The notes beneath the pieces were generated by a model, which saw only the letters and a program-made list of their open reading frames with translations, had not been told where the DNA came from and did no database searches. From positions 248,001-312,000 of the forward strand of contig NZ_JAJISP010000002.1 in the NCBI RefSeq assembly GCF_022132145.1: a DNA stretch of 64,000 nucleotides. The letters are read 5' to 3'. A program made the translations under genes and the position numbers. Shown one piece after another: positions 1 through 10,300 of this stretch; within the stretch, counting starts at the first letter, position 1, and the number at the start of each line of letters is the position of its first letter. This stretch comes from Pseudomonas sp. MMS21 TM103 (GTDB taxonomy: Bacteria > Pseudomonadota > Gammaproteobacteria > Pseudomonadales > Pseudomonadaceae).

Positions 1-1188
1 AGGCAGTACCAGGGACAGGTATTGGTCACCGGTCAGCACGTTGACGCCGATGCTGGTGGCCAGGGTCGCGCCGATCAAGGCGCCGACTGAGTGCACGCTG
101 CGCACGATCAAAGCGAGCAAGAAGCGGATGAAGCCAATACGCTCGAGCACGGCGGTCATCATCATCGAGCAGAACACCAGGAAGGCCATGAACACCATGC
201 CGGCCATGCCGCCACGGCTGAGCAGGCTGTCGACCACCTCGTTACCGCTGCTCGAAACAAAGCCGGTGGCCATCACGGTCCACAATGCCTTAACCACCAT
301 GAGCGCACCGGTCTGCCCGCTATCAGCCATGAAGCGCTCGATCACCGGCGCCTGGAACAGCACCGCAAACACACAGGCCAGAATGCTGCACAGCATGATC
401 GCTGGAAAGGCCGGCGCCTTGCGCACCGACAGACCTAGCAAGGCCAGTAGTGGAATCAGGTTGTACCAGGCGATATTGAACGAGCCGGCCAATTGCGCCT
501 TGAGTTCGCCGACATTGGAAACGGCTTCACCCTGGATATCCGCAGTCAGCGCCAGGATGGAAAACAGCACCAGGGCAATCAGGAAGCTGGGGACCGACAC
601 CCAACTCATGTGGCGAATATGGGCGAACAGATCAGAGCCCACCACGGCCGGAGCCAGGTTGGTGGTTTCCGACAGCGGCGACATCTTGTCGCCAAAATAG
701 GCGCCCGCGACTACCGCACCCGCGGTTATTTCCGCCGACAGGCCGAAACCGTGGGCGGTGCCCATCAGGCCCACGCCGATGGTCGCAGCGGTGGTCCAGG
801 AGGAGCCAATGCACAGCGAGACGATGGCGCAGATCATACAAGCCAGGGGGTAGAAAAAGGCCGGCGACAGCAGGCTGAGCCCGGCATACAGCAGGGTTGG
901 CACTGTACCCGCGATGATAAAGGCACCGATCAGCACGCCGATCGATAGAAAAATGAAGATTGCCCCTACCGTCTTGGCGTTGGTGGCGACGATCTCGCGC
1001 TCCAGTTCACCCCAGGTGACCCCATTCTTCATGCCGATCAAGGCGGCAAAGCAGCCCACCATGATCAACGCGAGTTGCAGCGGACCGGACATCGGATCGT
1101 CGAACAGGCTCAGCGAGCCGGCGATCAGTGCCAGCAGGACGGCGCCGACCAGCAGCGCGTCCAGAGCGGACAGTTTGCGGAGCTTCAT
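1..1188 (-). CDS. nhaC: NhaC-family Na+/H+ antiporter (3' end outside window)
   Basis: Inner-membrane sodium/proton antiporter. The minus-strand frame is open from an ATG at 1186-1188 to the window edge (396 codons), so the C-terminus is missing. A GGGAG ribosome site lies nine bases upstream. The translation is almost entirely hydrophobic helices, with NhaC-type features such as SLCIGSSWTTAATIG, AYFGDKMSPLSETTNLAP and a later TSIGVNVLTGDQY segment. The DKMSPLSETTNLA stretch is typical of the NhaC core. It is read away from the downstream-lying kinase operon and has its own start region. Exact cation and substrate specificity cannot be read from sequence. Confidence 0.9.
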   Translation of the reverse strand, partial: MKLRKLSALDALLVGAVLLALIAGSLSLFDDPMSGPLQLALIMVGCFAALIGMKNGVTWGELEREIVATNAKTVGAIFIFLSIGVLIGAFIIAGTVPTLLYAGLSLLSPAFFYPLACMICAIVSLCIGSSWTTAATIGVGLMGTAHGFGLSAEITAGAVVAGAYFGDKMSPLSETTNLAPAVVGSDLFAHIRHMSWVSVPSFLIALVLFSILALTADIQGEAVSNVGELKAQLAGSFNIAWYNLIPLLALLGLSVRKAPAFPAIMLCSILACVFAVLFQAPVIERFMADSGQTGALMVVKALWTVMATGFVSSSGNEVVDSLLSRGGMAGMVFMAFLVFCSMMMTAVLERIGFIRFLLALIVRSVHSVGALIGATLATSIGVNVLTGDQYLSLVLP

Positions 1189-1315
1189 TGTTGTTATCTC
1201 CCAAAGACCAAGGTTTTACCGGGACCAGTGCCCGGTTCCGCCTTGAGTATTGGCAAGCGATGTAAGCCCCCGTTGAACACCGGGAAAGAAGATGTAAGAA
1301 GTGGTAACGCGACTG

Positions 1316-3604
1316 TTACACGGCGGGCAGCTGCACCAGGGTTTGCCTAATCGCCTGCTGGGTGTCCGCGATCAGTTGGCGCAGCGGTTCCGCCAGTTCC
1401 ATACAGAGGGTCTCGACTTCCGCTTCGCCGGCCGCTTCAAGACGGCGCAGCATTACCGCCAGTTGCCGCCCGCCGAGTGACTCGCTGGCGCTGGCCAGGC
1501 GATGGGCTGTGCCGGCGATTTCCGGGTAGTCCAAGGCCTGCAGGGCCGTCAGCAAGAGCTCGCCCTGTTGCTGCAGGAGGCCTTGCAGCAGGCGCAACAG
1601 CTGGGCGAGTTTACCGCCCCCCAGCGCTTCGCGATGGGTGTGCAACACGTGCGGATCGAGCAGTGCCTCGCCCGCCATCACCAGCTCATTTTGCACCATG
1701 CCGGCCAGGGCCTGACGCAAGGCCGGCAGCTGGATCGGCTTGGCAATCACCCCCTGCATACCGGCATCCAGGTAGCGCTGGACCATGGCCGGTTGCAGGC
1801 TGGCGGTGAAGGCGAAGATCGGCGTCTGCCGATTGGCCCCCAGCGGGTCCTGACGAATTTGTCGACACAGCTCCACTCCGCTCAGCCCCGGTAGCTGCAC
1901 ATCGAGCAGAATCAGGTCGAAACGGCATGCCTGGCAGTGGCGCAGGGCCGGCGCAGCATCTTCGGCCAGGCTCACCCGGTGCCCTTCGCGCTCCAACAGG
2001 CCCTGGGCCACCTCGCGATTCAGCGCAATGTCTTCCACCACCAGCACATGACGAGCCTCAGGGGGGGATTCCAGTGCCGCACTGGCCGCGAGCGGCTGCG
2101 GGGGCTGCGCCTGCTGCAGCCAAATATCGAACCAGAACCGGCTGCCATGGCCTTCGCGGCTGTGCAGGTGGATCTCGCCGCCCATGGCCTGCACCAGACG
2201 CTTGCAGATGGCCAAACCAAGTCCGGCACCGCCATAGCGCCTGGCCACCTGTTCGTCGGCCTGCACGAAGCGCTCGAAGATCCGCGCCTGCATCGCCTCG
2301 GGGATGCCTATACCGTCATCCTCCACTTGGATGCGCAGGCGCTGGCGTCCTGCATCCTGTTGCAGCAGCGCCACCTGCAGCTGGATCCGCCCGTGGTGGG
2401 TGAACTTGATGGCATTGGCCAACAGGTTGGTCAGAACCTGCCGCAGGAACTGCTCGGGGCCGCGGAAGTAGCTGCCCAGGCCCGGATCGAGGTGACTCAT
2501 GAGCTGGCTGGCACTGGCCTGCGCCCGAGGCTCGAGCAAGGTGAGTACCTCGTCCAGCAACTGTTGCAGAGAAAAGCCCACCGGCTCGACGCGGGCCTCG
2601 CCCTCCTCCAGCTTGGCGAAATCCAACAGATCGTTGAGCAACGCCAGCAGCCCCTCGCCGGCCTTGTGCAAGGCCTGCAAGCGCCGCTGGCCGAGCTTGT
2701 CCCGAGGTGCGTCGCGCAGCAGCTCGGCCATGCCCAGTATGCCGTTCAGCGGGGTACGCAGTTCGTGGCTCATGGTGGCAAGGAAGCGTGACTTGGCCAG
2801 GTTGGCCGCTTCGGCCTCCTCCTTGGCGCTGTGCAGACTGGCGGTACGCCGCTCGACCATCTTCTGCAGTTCGTCCTTCTTGTCCTGCAGGGCCAGGCGG
2901 TCAGCCTCGCGCCGGCCCATATCCTCGACTATGGCCTGGCGCATCTCGTCCAGGGCATGGGCCACCGCATCGATCTCATCCTCTGCCGCGCCGCGGCCTT
3001 TTTCCAGACGCAAGGGCAGCTGCCACTCGCCACCGGCGAGTTGCCTCGAGAAGGCCGCCATGGCCAGCAGGTGGCGAGTCACCAGACGGTGGAATAACCA
3101 GGACAGGGTTATGGCCAGGCCGCAGATGAACAGCCCCATCCACAACAGGTTGGTCAAGCCGCTGGCATACAAACGCCGGTGTACCGCCTCCAGATCTACG
3201 CCTATCTCCAGGGAGCCGAGTGCGCGCAATTCGCCATCGGCCATGCGGTAACTCAGACCGAAGCGCTCGGTGCGCGCCGCGTCGGCGGGCAGCTGATGGC
3301 CTTGCAACAGATCGAAATCGGTACTGCGCAGCCGAACCCAGGCGATATCGGGGAAGTCGACCAGGCCGCGCAGTTGCACGTCCAACTGAGCCTGGTTGAG
3401 GTCCCACAGGCTGCGCTCGATGCTGGCCAGGTAACCGCTGCGGATCAACTCGAGTCGCGAGACGATGCCCTGCATCTCGCGACGATACTCGAAGTACAGT
3501 TGCAGGGCGCTGGCCAGCAGGGTGAAGCACAGACTGAACAGCAGAATGAAACGCAACAGGCGTCGCGACAACTCGCCGGACGGTGACACGGCCCAGGACT
3601 TCAC
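1316..3604 (-). CDS. TorS-like hybrid sensor histidine kinase
   Basis: Membrane phosphorelay kinase of 762 aa. Two membrane helices (about residues 17-38 and 150-172) flank a periplasmic sensor of roughly 110 residues. A HAMP-like linker, a coiled coil, and an HisKA domain with H280 ([13 protein letters not shown]) follow. The ATPase domain has its N-box near N397 and the glycine boxes DDGIGIP and GAGLGLAI. A receiver domain carries D568 (ILLDVQLPG), and a C-terminal HPt-like domain carries H701 ([14 protein letters not shown]). All phosphorelay residues are present. Its start overlaps the stop of the periplasmic protein gene by four bases, so the two are translationally coupled, and with the response regulator they form one operon. 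The ligand is unknown; the TorS-like architecture does not prove TMAO sensing. Confidence 0.88.
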   Translation of the reverse strand: MKSWAVSPSGELSRRLLRFILLFSLCFTLLASALQLYFEYRREMQGIVSRLELIRSGYLASIERSLWDLNQAQLDVQLRGLVDFPDIAWVRLRSTDFDLLQGHQLPADAARTERFGLSYRMADGELRALGSLEIGVDLEAVHRRLYASGLTNLLWMGLFICGLAITLSWLFHRLVTRHLLAMAAFSRQLAGGEWQLPLRLEKGRGAAEDEIDAVAHALDEMRQAIVEDMGRREADRLALQDKKDELQKMVERRTASLHSAKEEAEAANLAKSRFLATMSHELRTPLNGILGMAELLRDAPRDKLGQRRLQALHKAGEGLLALLNDLLDFAKLEEGEARVEPVGFSLQQLLDEVLTLLEPRAQASASQLMSHLDPGLGSYFRGPEQFLRQVLTNLLANAIKFTHHGRIQLQVALLQQDAGRQRLRIQVEDDGIGIPEAMQARIFERFVQADEQVARRYGGAGLGLAICKRLVQAMGGEIHLHSREGHGSRFWFDIWLQQAQPPQPLAASAALESPPEARHVLVVEDIALNREVAQGLLEREGHRVSLAEDAAPALRHCQACRFDLILLDVQLPGLSGVELCRQIRQDPLGANRQTPIFAFTASLQPAMVQRYLDAGMQGVIAKPIQLPALRQALAGMVQNELVMAGEALLDPHVLHTHREALGGGKLAQLLRLLQGLLQQQGELLLTALQALDYPEIAGTAHRLASASESLGGRQLAVMLRRLEAAGEAEVETLCMELAEPLRQLIADTQQAIRQTLVQLPAV

Positions 3605-4398
3605 GGCTGCCTGTCCGACTGCGACTGCAGCAGCCGATAAGCATGCTCGCTTTCCCGCAGCCAGCGCTCGACGTACTCACTGCTCGCCAGACGTTGCAGC
3701 TCCCGGTCGATATCGGCCATCCGCGCCGCCAGCGGCGAGCGCTTCGACACCGCAAAATAAAGGTGGTCCACGGCCAGGGTCAGCGGCAGCACCTCGATCT
3801 CGTCGGCGCCCGGAAGGTATTCGAGGAACAGCTTGCCGGTGCGCCGTTCATGGGCGATGAAGTCGATCCGCCCGCGGATCAGTTTGCCAAAGTTCTGCCG
3901 ATTACTGGCCACCCACTCGACATTGCCATGAACGGCCACGAAACGGTCGAAGGCCTGGCCATAACTCTCGCCAAACAGCAGGCCGCCGCGATAGCGCGCC
4001 AGGTCCTCAAGTCGGGTCACCGCCAGTGGCTTGCGCCGGTTGTAGAAAACCGCCACCTCTTCGCGCAACAGGGCCACCTGGCTGAACAGCAAGCTGCGCT
4101 CGCGCTCGGCCGAGCGGTAGGCAATCACCAGATCGACACGGCCCTCGGCCGCATCCGTCAGGCACCGCTTCCAGTTGCCGAGCACCACCACCTCCAGCGG
4201 CAGGCCGAGCCGGCCGACCACCTCGCGCACCGCGCGGGGCGCCAGGCCCTGCACCTCGCCACTGGCATCGCTCCAGGAAATCGGCGGATACACCGGATAA
4301 TCGCAGTAGCGCACAGGCGCAGGCGCAGGCGCCGCCAGGCTCGCCGCGCTCAGGCACAGTCCAGCCAGCAGCAGCGCCAGGCGCAGGGGAACAGTCAT
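3601..4398 (-). CDS. Periplasmic solute-binding (SBP_bac_3-like) sensor protein
   Basis: A 265-aa secreted protein with a clear signal peptide ([18 protein letters not shown], cleavage near residue 22) and the fold pattern of family 3 extracellular solute-binding proteins ([35 protein letters not shown]). No transporter genes accompany it. It lies between a response regulator and a hybrid kinase, with four-base overlaps on both sides. It is therefore probably a ligand-sensing partner of the kinase rather than a transport component. The ligand cannot be inferred. Confidence 0.8.
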   Translation of the reverse strand: MTVPLRLALLLAGLCLSAASLAAPAPAPVRYCDYPVYPPISWSDASGEVQGLAPRAVREVVGRLGLPLEVVVLGNWKRCLTDAAEGRVDLVIAYRSAERERSLLFSQVALLREEVAVFYNRRKPLAVTRLEDLARYRGGLLFGESYGQAFDRFVAVHGNVEWVASNRQNFGKLIRGRIDFIAHERRTGKLFLEYLPGADEIEVLPLTLAVDHLYFAVSKRSPLAARMADIDRELQRLASSEYVERWLRESEHAYRLLQSQSDRQP

Positions 4399-5123
4399 TG
4401 CCTACTGCTGACCGCAGCGCTGAACAGGTAACCGGCGCCGTGAATGGTGATGATCAACTGCGGGTCGGCCGGGTCGTCGTTCAACTTGCGCCGCAGACGG
4501 CCAACCAGTACGTCGATCGATCGGTCATTCGGTAGCCACTCACGGTTGCGGATCTGATCCATCAGTTGGTCGCGGCTCAGGGTGTGCCCGGCGTTGCGCA
4601 GCAGCACGCTGAGCAGCTGGAACTCGCCCTGAGTCAACAGGCCCTCGCTACCGTCGGCGGCCACCAGCCGACGCCTATCCACGTCCAGAGCCCAGTCGCC
4701 GAAACACTTCAGATGGCGGGCTTTCGCCTGCGGCTGTAACGCCTGAACGTGGCGCACACGGCGCACCAGATTCTTCGCCTTCGACACCAGCTCACGCGGA
4801 TTGAAGGGCTTGACCACGTAATCGTCGGCGCCGCACTCGAGGCCGACGATACGGTCGATTTCATCATCACGGCCGGTGATCAGGATGATCCCCACCTCCG
4901 AGCGCACGCGTAACTCACGCGTCAGGGTCAGGCCATCCTTACCCGGTAAGCGGATGTCCAGCATGACCAGATCTACCGGGAACTCCAGCAGCCTGTCCTC
5001 AGCCTGTTCCGCGGTCTCGGCGCAGTGCACCTGATAACCATCGCGCAGCAGATAGGATGCGAGCAATTCGCGGATCACTGGATCGTCATCAACGATCAGT
5101 ACACAGGGTTTTGTCGTCATCAC
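4395..5123 (-). CDS. OmpR/TorR-family response regulator
   Basis: A 242-aa two-component regulator. The N-terminal receiver contains the acidic pair in VDDDP, the phospho-acceptor aspartate in LVMLDIRLPGKDG and the KPFNPREL lysine. The C-terminal winged helix (LLTQGEFQLLSVLL to VGRLRRKLNDD and IHGAGYLF) is OmpR type. It is the first gene of the operon; its stop overlaps the start of the periplasmic sensor gene. It probably receives phosphate from the downstream hybrid kinase. Target genes are not evident here; the nearby antiporter is one possibility (inference). Confidence 0.92.
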   Translation of the reverse strand: MMTTKPCVLIVDDDPVIRELLASYLLRDGYQVHCAETAEQAEDRLLEFPVDLVMLDIRLPGKDGLTLTRELRVRSEVGIILITGRDDEIDRIVGLECGADDYVVKPFNPRELVSKAKNLVRRVRHVQALQPQAKARHLKCFGDWALDVDRRRLVAADGSEGLLTQGEFQLLSVLLRNAGHTLSRDQLMDQIRNREWLPNDRSIDVLVGRLRRKLNDDPADPQLIITIHGAGYLFSAAVSSRQ

Positions 5124-5245
5124 TGTGCCCCCACCGCAACATAGGCGCGGCCAACTCTTGGATTTATTTTGGGTAAAACAGGGTACTTGCTTTGCCAGCC
5201 AATGTAGTCATTACTGAACGAATGATCAATAGCCTCAAAGAGTGG

Positions 5246-5875
5246 CTACACACAACGACGAAAGCCGCTCACTTGCAGGCCATCGACCCAAGCTTCGCAG
5301 ATCTGCACACCCTGCGCCGGAGTGAAAGTCGCACTGCTGAGCCCGTACTCCAACCACAGGCCATCGAGCAGAGCGCTCAGGCCGATGGCCGCAAGTTCGG
5401 CATCGAAGTCGGTCCAGCCTTTCGATTCAGCCAGCTCTGACAGGGCGAGCGCGAGGATGGCCCGGTATTCACCGTAAGACTGTTCGTGGGCCAGATTAAT
5501 CACTTCGGCCGTTTTGACTGCCCCCCAGAACGCTAACCAAGCGTCGAGAAGTTCGGGGGCGAGTACCTCGGGGGAAAACGACGCACGAAATAACGCCGAT
5601 AACCGCGCCCTGGGATTTGCTGCAGTGGCTCCGATGGCTTCGCGCAATAGCCCCATAACCCGCCCGGTGACCGTCAGATAAGCCTCAGCCACAAGCTCTT
5701 CCTTGCCCCGGTAGTGGTGATTGATCAGGCCGACCGACACCCCCGCCTCGGCGCATATCTTGCGGATCGAGGCTCCCTGAAAGCCATGGCGCTTGAGGCA
5801 CACCAGAGTCGCTTCGACCAAGTGCGCCTTACGTTGTTCAGGTTCCAGGCGAGAGAAACGCGTTCCCAGGGTCAT
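5246..5875 (-). CDS. TetR-family regulator, BetI-like
   Basis: A 209-aa repressor. The N-terminal helix-turn-helix (GASIRKICAEAGVSVGLINHHYRGKEEL, residues about 33-60) and the C-terminal ligand domain with LDAWLAFWGAVKT and DGLWLEYGL match BetI-type TetR proteins. The frame is open further upstream, but the ATG at 5873-5875 has a GGAG site eight bases before it and starts the conserved domain, so it was chosen. Betaine or choline genes are not adjacent, so BetI identity is not established. It may regulate the acyl-CoA genes upstream of it. Confidence 0.85.
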   Translation of the reverse strand: MTLGTRFSRLEPEQRKAHLVEATLVCLKRHGFQGASIRKICAEAGVSVGLINHHYRGKEELVAEAYLTVTGRVMGLLREAIGATAANPRARLSALFRASFSPEVLAPELLDAWLAFWGAVKTAEVINLAHEQSYGEYRAILALALSELAESKGWTDFDAELAAIGLSALLDGLWLEYGLSSATFTPAQGVQICEAWVDGLQVSGFRRCV

Positions 5876-6194
5876 GCCGACAACTCCATTGCTGATTCCG
5901 ATCGATTTGAACGAATGTACAGCAAGATCGGTGACCTTACCTACCCGACAGGGGTATGGCTGCGCGCAAACCAGGCTTGGATAATGGCGCCAGCCGCCTG
6001 ATTGGCAACCATCTCCAGTGAACATGCGTCGGGCTCTGAAAGGCATGTTTAGAACCGTTCAGACCGCTTGAGGTTGAACCTGGAATGCAGGGCAATTCAG
6101 ATGTTGAACTGACCCGCTGCCATGCTCCACTTCCGGCCTGCGGAGATTTCTTATCCCGCTTAGCCTGTTACACCGACCAACTCAGGCATAGCCT
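5876..6194. other. Intergenic region, no gene seen
   Basis: About 320 bases between the TetR start and the crotonase stop. It must contain the TetR promoter. Part is an in-frame upstream extension of the TetR frame without conserved sequence. No terminator or repeat was recognised. Confidence 0.5.
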
Positions 6195-7094
6195 TCATGT
6201 TTGTTCATCGGCGATATTAGCCGTCCACTGCTCGTAGAACGCGGGCAGCTCTGAAGCCTTGCCGACAAAGCGTGGCGCACGTTTGTCGAGAAAGGCTGCG
6301 ACACCTTCCTTGCCATCACCAATGCTGGTGTAGAACATTGCCAGCGATTCGATGCGATGCGCCTCAAACGGATCGGCTTGTGCACTGTTTCGATAGAGCA
6401 TCTGCCGGCTGAGCGCGGTGGCAACGGGCGAGCGATCCTGCACCAGTCGTCGTGCAAATACCTCAGCCTCTTCCAGCAGTGCGTCGGCGCTGTGAATCGA
6501 GCGAACCAGGCCGCCACGCAGAGCTTCGTTCGCATCAAATATGTCGGCGGTGTAGACCCACTCCAGCGCTTGCTGCAAGCCTACGATGCGCGGCAGAAAC
6601 CAACTCGAACAGGCTTCGGGGACGATGCCAAGACGACCGAAAACGAAACCAAAGCGTGCTTTTTCCGAGGCGAGGCGAAAATCCATCGCCAGCGTCATGG
6701 TGGCCCCGATGCCTACCGCAGGGCCATTAATCGCGCCAACCACAGGCTTGCGGCAGGCCTGGATGGCCAAGGTCACTTGACCGCCGGTATCGCGAACCCC
6801 GTTACGAATTTCCGGCGTATCAATGCCTTCGTGCATGTCCCTCAGGCTGGGCGAGAGAGTCTCATCCAGGCCGAAAACGTTGCCCTCCACCGACAGATCC
6901 ATGCCGGCACAAAAAGCTCGACCCGCGCCCGTCACCAATACCACGCGAACGTCATCATCCACGCTGGCGCGCTTGAAGGCATGCTCCAGCTCGCCCGCCA
7001 TCTCGACGGTAAACGCATTCAACAGTTCGGGTCGGTTGAGTGTCAGCTTCAACAAGCCATCGTCGACATGCCAGTCCAGCGTTGCATAGTTCAT
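6195..7094 (-). CDS. Enoyl-CoA hydratase/isomerase (crotonase) family protein
   Basis: A 299-aa cytosolic crotonase-fold enzyme, probably hydrating or isomerising an acyl-CoA in a beta-oxidation-like route. Signature features are GRAFCAGMDLSVEGN (oxyanion/CoA region), KPVVGAINGPAVGIGATM, DFRLASEKARFGFVFGRLGIVPE (catalytic glutamate near the end) and a C-terminal DKRAPRF. The start at 7092-7094 has GAGG nine bases upstream; a longer frame exists but runs into the upstream TetR gene. It sits with a TetR gene and a thiolase, suggesting one fatty-acid or acyl-CoA catabolic module. Substrate chain length is unknown. Confidence 0.88.
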   Translation of the reverse strand: MNYATLDWHVDDGLLKLTLNRPELLNAFTVEMAGELEHAFKRASVDDDVRVVLVTGAGRAFCAGMDLSVEGNVFGLDETLSPSLRDMHEGIDTPEIRNGVRDTGGQVTLAIQACRKPVVGAINGPAVGIGATMTLAMDFRLASEKARFGFVFGRLGIVPEACSSWFLPRIVGLQQALEWVYTADIFDANEALRGGLVRSIHSADALLEEAEVFARRLVQDRSPVATALSRQMLYRNSAQADPFEAHRIESLAMFYTSIGDGKEGVAAFLDKRAPRFVGKASELPAFYEQWTANIADEQT

Positions 7095-7171
7095 CGAATC
7101 ATCCTCGTGGTCTGGCTTTGATCGTAACGCCATGTAGGCGCCGGGCATGCCTCGAGCCCCGAAGCGAGGCA

Positions 7172-7855
7172 TCACCCGGTTGCGCCATGGCCCGGCAAGG
7201 GCACTATGGCTGGATTGCCAACATGTAGCGGCTGTTGGATGACGCCGGACAGCGAGCCCAAGACGATCCCCTTGACCAGTGCTTGTCGCTCCGCTGGTTC
7301 CAAAGCGGACTGTTGCAGCCAACTCGGCAGATTGTTCAGCCACGCAATCACAGCGTGCACAGTCGCCCTGAGCAGCCGAATCGGGCCCGTGGCGCCGGCA
7401 TCGAGCAAGCGCCTCAGGACGCTGTCCTCATAGCGCTGGCGCATCTGCTGGATCTGCTTCTGGTGTTGTGGGGAAAGGCAGCGGAACTCCTGCTCGGCCA
7501 TCATAAAATTCAAACTGCGCCGTTCATGCAGGGCGATATGCGCCCACAAAAGGCTTAGCAGGCGCTCATGAGCGTTGCCCCGGGACGTGGTGAAAACCGC
7601 TTCGAGCAGATCGTCATAGAGCTCCTCGATCAGCTCGAACAGCAGGCGCTCCTTGCTTTCGAAATGGTGATACAGGGAACCGCAGCCGATCTCCACGTGG
7701 AGGGCAAGTTCGCGCATGCTGACCCGGGCGAAGCCGCGCTCGGCAAACAACTCAAGTGCCTTGTGCCGAATCTGTTCCAGCCGCGAGAACGGGGCTTCGC
7801 CGGAGCCTGTGGGCAATGCCACGGGAGCACTACAGGGTGCGCGCCGGCTATGCAT
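7172..7855 (-). CDS. TetR-family transcriptional regulator
   Basis: A 227-aa regulator with an N-terminal TetR helix-turn-helix (HKALELFAERGFARVSMRELALHVEIGCGSLYHHFESKE, broken here only for length: core from residue 31 to 68) and a helical ligand-binding domain. It lies between thiolase and crotonase genes on the same strand, so local control of acyl-CoA catabolism is likely (inference). The first ~20 residues look unstructured, and an internal start is possible. Confidence 0.85.
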   Translation of the reverse strand: MHSRRAPCSAPVALPTGSGEAPFSRLEQIRHKALELFAERGFARVSMRELALHVEIGCGSLYHHFESKERLLFELIEELYDDLLEAVFTTSRGNAHERLLSLLWAHIALHERRSLNFMMAEQEFRCLSPQHQKQIQQMRQRYEDSVLRRLLDAGATGPIRLLRATVHAVIAWLNNLPSWLQQSALEPAERQALVKGIVLGSLSGVIQQPLHVGNPAIVPLPGHGATG

Positions 7856-7900
7856 ATCGACCCATTCCCCGCCCAGAACCAGTGGCGCGCCCGACAGTCA

Positions 7901-9085
7901 TCAGACTCGCTCGAAGATCGCGGCAATGCCCTGGCCACCACCGATGCACATAGTCGCCAAGGCATAACGACCCTGAATACGATGCAGTTCGTGGATGGCC
8001 TTGGTGACGATGATCGCACCCGTGGCACCCACAGGATGACCAAGGGAGATGCCGGAACCATTCGGATTGACCCTGGCCGGATCGAAATCCAGTTCGCGGG
8101 CCACCGCACAGGCCTGTGCGGCAAATGCCTCGTTGGACTCAATCACATCCAGGTCGGCGACGCTCAGTCCGGCCCGTTTAAGTGCCAAGCGCGTGGCAGG
8201 AATGGGCCCCAACCCCATAAACTCGGGCTCGACACCGGCATGCGCATAACTGACCAGACGGGCCAACGGACGCAGATTGTCGGCCTGTAGCGCCGCACCC
8301 GTGGCCAACACCAGCGCCGAGGCGCCGTCGTTGAGTCCTGAGGCATTGCCGGCCGTCACACTGCCGCCCTCCTTAAAAGCAGGTTTCATTCGCGCCAGCT
8401 GCTCGAGTGAAAAGTCATTACGGACATGCTCATCGACCTCGAACACTTGAGTGCCTTTGCGGCTTTTGATTTCGAGCGGCACGATCTGACCGAGGAAATG
8501 CCCCTGAGCTATCGCCCGGGCTGCGCGCTGCTGGCTCTCAAGAGCCAGGCCATCCTGTGTTTCACGACTGATGCCATAGCGCTCGGCAACATTTTCCGCG
8601 GTGATGCCCATATGAATACGATGCAAGGGGTCATGCAGAATACCCAGCATGTAATCGACGGCCTGCATATCGCCAAGACGCCCCCCCCAGCGAGCACCGG
8701 GCAGCAGGTATGGGCCACGGCTCATGCTTTCGACACCGCCCGCAACGGCAATATCGGTTTCGCCCAGTAGCAGGCTCTGGGCCGCCGAGATGATCGCCTG
8801 CAAACCCGAACCACACAGGCGATTGACGTTGAACGCGGGGGTTTCCTGCGGAATCCCGGCGTTGAGGGCGGCGACACGCGAGATGTAGCTATCCTGCGGC
8901 TCGGTCGGGATCACGTTGCCCATTACCACATGGCCGACGCGCTCGGCGGCGCAACCGCTCCGCTGCAGAGCGGCCAACACCGCTGTCGTAGCCAGCGAGG
9001 ATAGCGGGATGTCCTTAAGCGTACCGCCGAAGGAGCCGATTGCGGTTCTCACGGCGCTGACAATGTAAACTTCGGGGTTGGGCAT
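7901..9085 (-). CDS. Acetyl-CoA acyltransferase (thiolase)
   Basis: A 394-aa thiolase that condenses or cleaves acyl-CoA units. Catalytic Cys91 is in NVNRLCGSGLQA, the active-site histidine in SLGHPVGATGA and the second cysteine in CIGGGQG near the C-terminus; NEAFAAQA is also present. All catalytic residues are intact and the length is normal. The ATG at 9083-9085 follows GGAG by six bases and begins right before the conserved MPNPEVYIVSAVRT. It is divergent from the AraC gene, which may control it. Confidence 0.93.
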   Translation of the reverse strand: MPNPEVYIVSAVRTAIGSFGGTLKDIPLSSLATTAVLAALQRSGCAAERVGHVVMGNVIPTEPQDSYISRVAALNAGIPQETPAFNVNRLCGSGLQAIISAAQSLLLGETDIAVAGGVESMSRGPYLLPGARWGGRLGDMQAVDYMLGILHDPLHRIHMGITAENVAERYGISRETQDGLALESQQRAARAIAQGHFLGQIVPLEIKSRKGTQVFEVDEHVRNDFSLEQLARMKPAFKEGGSVTAGNASGLNDGASALVLATGAALQADNLRPLARLVSYAHAGVEPEFMGLGPIPATRLALKRAGLSVADLDVIESNEAFAAQACAVARELDFDPARVNPNGSGISLGHPVGATGAIIVTKAIHELHRIQGRYALATMCIGGGQGIAAIFERV

Positions 9086-9289
9086 AGGGCACTCCGGCGG
9101 CTTGGCCGCGACGGACGCGGCCTGATTCGACTGATTAACAACGACCAGGAAGGACACGGCATCGAACCGGCCTGGCGCAAACATCCAGTTAGTCTAAAGA
9201 CCAGGCCAGTGCGGGCCTATGCCGAAAATAGCCGATGTGGCTGATGTTTTTTGCCACCCCAATGAGTGGATTCGCAACGGATCAAGGCC

Positions 9290-10300
9290 ATGCAAGAGAA
9301 AGATTCGGTGTCCGTTTATTTCGTCCAGGCGGCGCTGTATCGCCTGCGCGATCAACCAGTTCGAATGGATGCTCTCTTGGCGCAGGCAGGTATACCTAAG
9401 CAGCTGCTCTGCGATAGTGCGGCTCGGGTACCGGCCACGGCATTTGCCAAGTTGTGGCTGGTGGTAGCCGAAGAACTGGACGATGAGTTCTTTGGCTACG
9501 ACTCCCACGGCATGCCCGTGGGCAGTTTCTCCTTGATCTGCCGAGGCCTGATCCAGACAGCATCCATTGGTCAGGCGCTGCGCCAATGCCTGTCCAGTTG
9601 CCGGCTGTTTCTCAGGGATATCCAGGGCAGTGTGTCGCTGCGCGGAAAACACGCCGTGATCACATTGCACAATCGCCAAGAGTCCCCGTTCCTGCGCAGC
9701 ATCCTCGAGGAAACCTTCTTGACGGTGGTCATCAGCCTCATGTGTTGGCTGGCTGGCCGACGCATACCGATTAGTCGTACGCAATTTGGCCACCCGCGAC
9801 CCGCCCATGATGACGATCACCTGCTATGGGGACCGGATCTGACATTCGAGGCCACACATACCGAAATCGAGTTCGATGCCGACTATCTGAAACTGCCCGT
9901 TGTGCAGGATCTAGACTCGCTAAAAGCCTTCCTGCGCACGGCTCCGCAATGGGTAATCATCCGCTTCAGCAATCGCCAAGGACTGAGCGCTCAGGTGCAT
10001 AGACGACTGCGCAATTGCCGTTACGAGCAATGGCCGACCCTGGCGGACTTTGCCCTCGAACGCGCCTTGAGCGTCACCAGCTTCCGTCGCCAGCTGCAAC
10101 GGGAAGGTTTCTCCTTTCAAGAGATCAAGGATGAAGTGCGCCGCACCATAGCCTTTGACTACCTGCGCAACACCGACCTGAGTGTCACGGCAATTGCAGA
10201 GATGGCAGGTTTCCGTGAAGCAAGCGCGTTTCATCGAGCGTTCAAGCACTGGACAGGAGAGAGTCCGGGCAGCTATCGGTTGAAACAACGCCCAAGCTGA
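9290..10300 (+). CDS. AraC-family regulator with Arabinose_bd-type N-domain
   Basis: A regulator of about 336 aa. The N-terminal two thirds (VPATAFAKLWLVVAEELDDEFFGY, GSFSLICRG) match the arabinose-binding-like domain of OruR/ArgR-type AraC proteins. The C-terminus holds two helix-turn-helices (LADFALERALSVTSFRRQLQ and LSVTAIAEMAGFREASAFHRAF). The start is uncertain: an in-frame GTG at 9266 is possible, but the domain begins soon after the ATG at 9290. It is divergent to the thiolase and is the last gene of the core segment; an IS scar begins directly after its stop. Confidence 0.88.
   Translation: MQEKDSVSVYFVQAALYRLRDQPVRMDALLAQAGIPKQLLCDSAARVPATAFAKLWLVVAEELDDEFFGYDSHGMPVGSFSLICRGLIQTASIGQALRQCLSSCRLFLRDIQGSVSLRGKHAVITLHNRQESPFLRSILEETFLTVVISLMCWLAGRRIPISRTQFGHPRPAHDDDHLLWGPDLTFEATHTEIEFDADYLKLPVVQDLDSLKAFLRTAPQWVIIRFSNRQGLSAQVHRRLRNCRYEQWPTLADFALERALSVTSFRRQLQREGFSFQEIKDEVRRTIAFDYLRNTDLSVTAIAEMAGFREASAFHRAFKHWTGESPGSYRLKQRPS

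Noticed and set aside
41..948. Long plus-strand frames over the antiporter
   Set aside because: They are antisense to the NhaC frame, have arginine/serine-rich or histidine-rich composition and no ribosome sites.
1477..3860. Long plus-strand frames opposite the sensor kinase
   Set aside because: High GC keeps antisense frames open; the minus strand holds a complete hybrid kinase with every catalytic motif.
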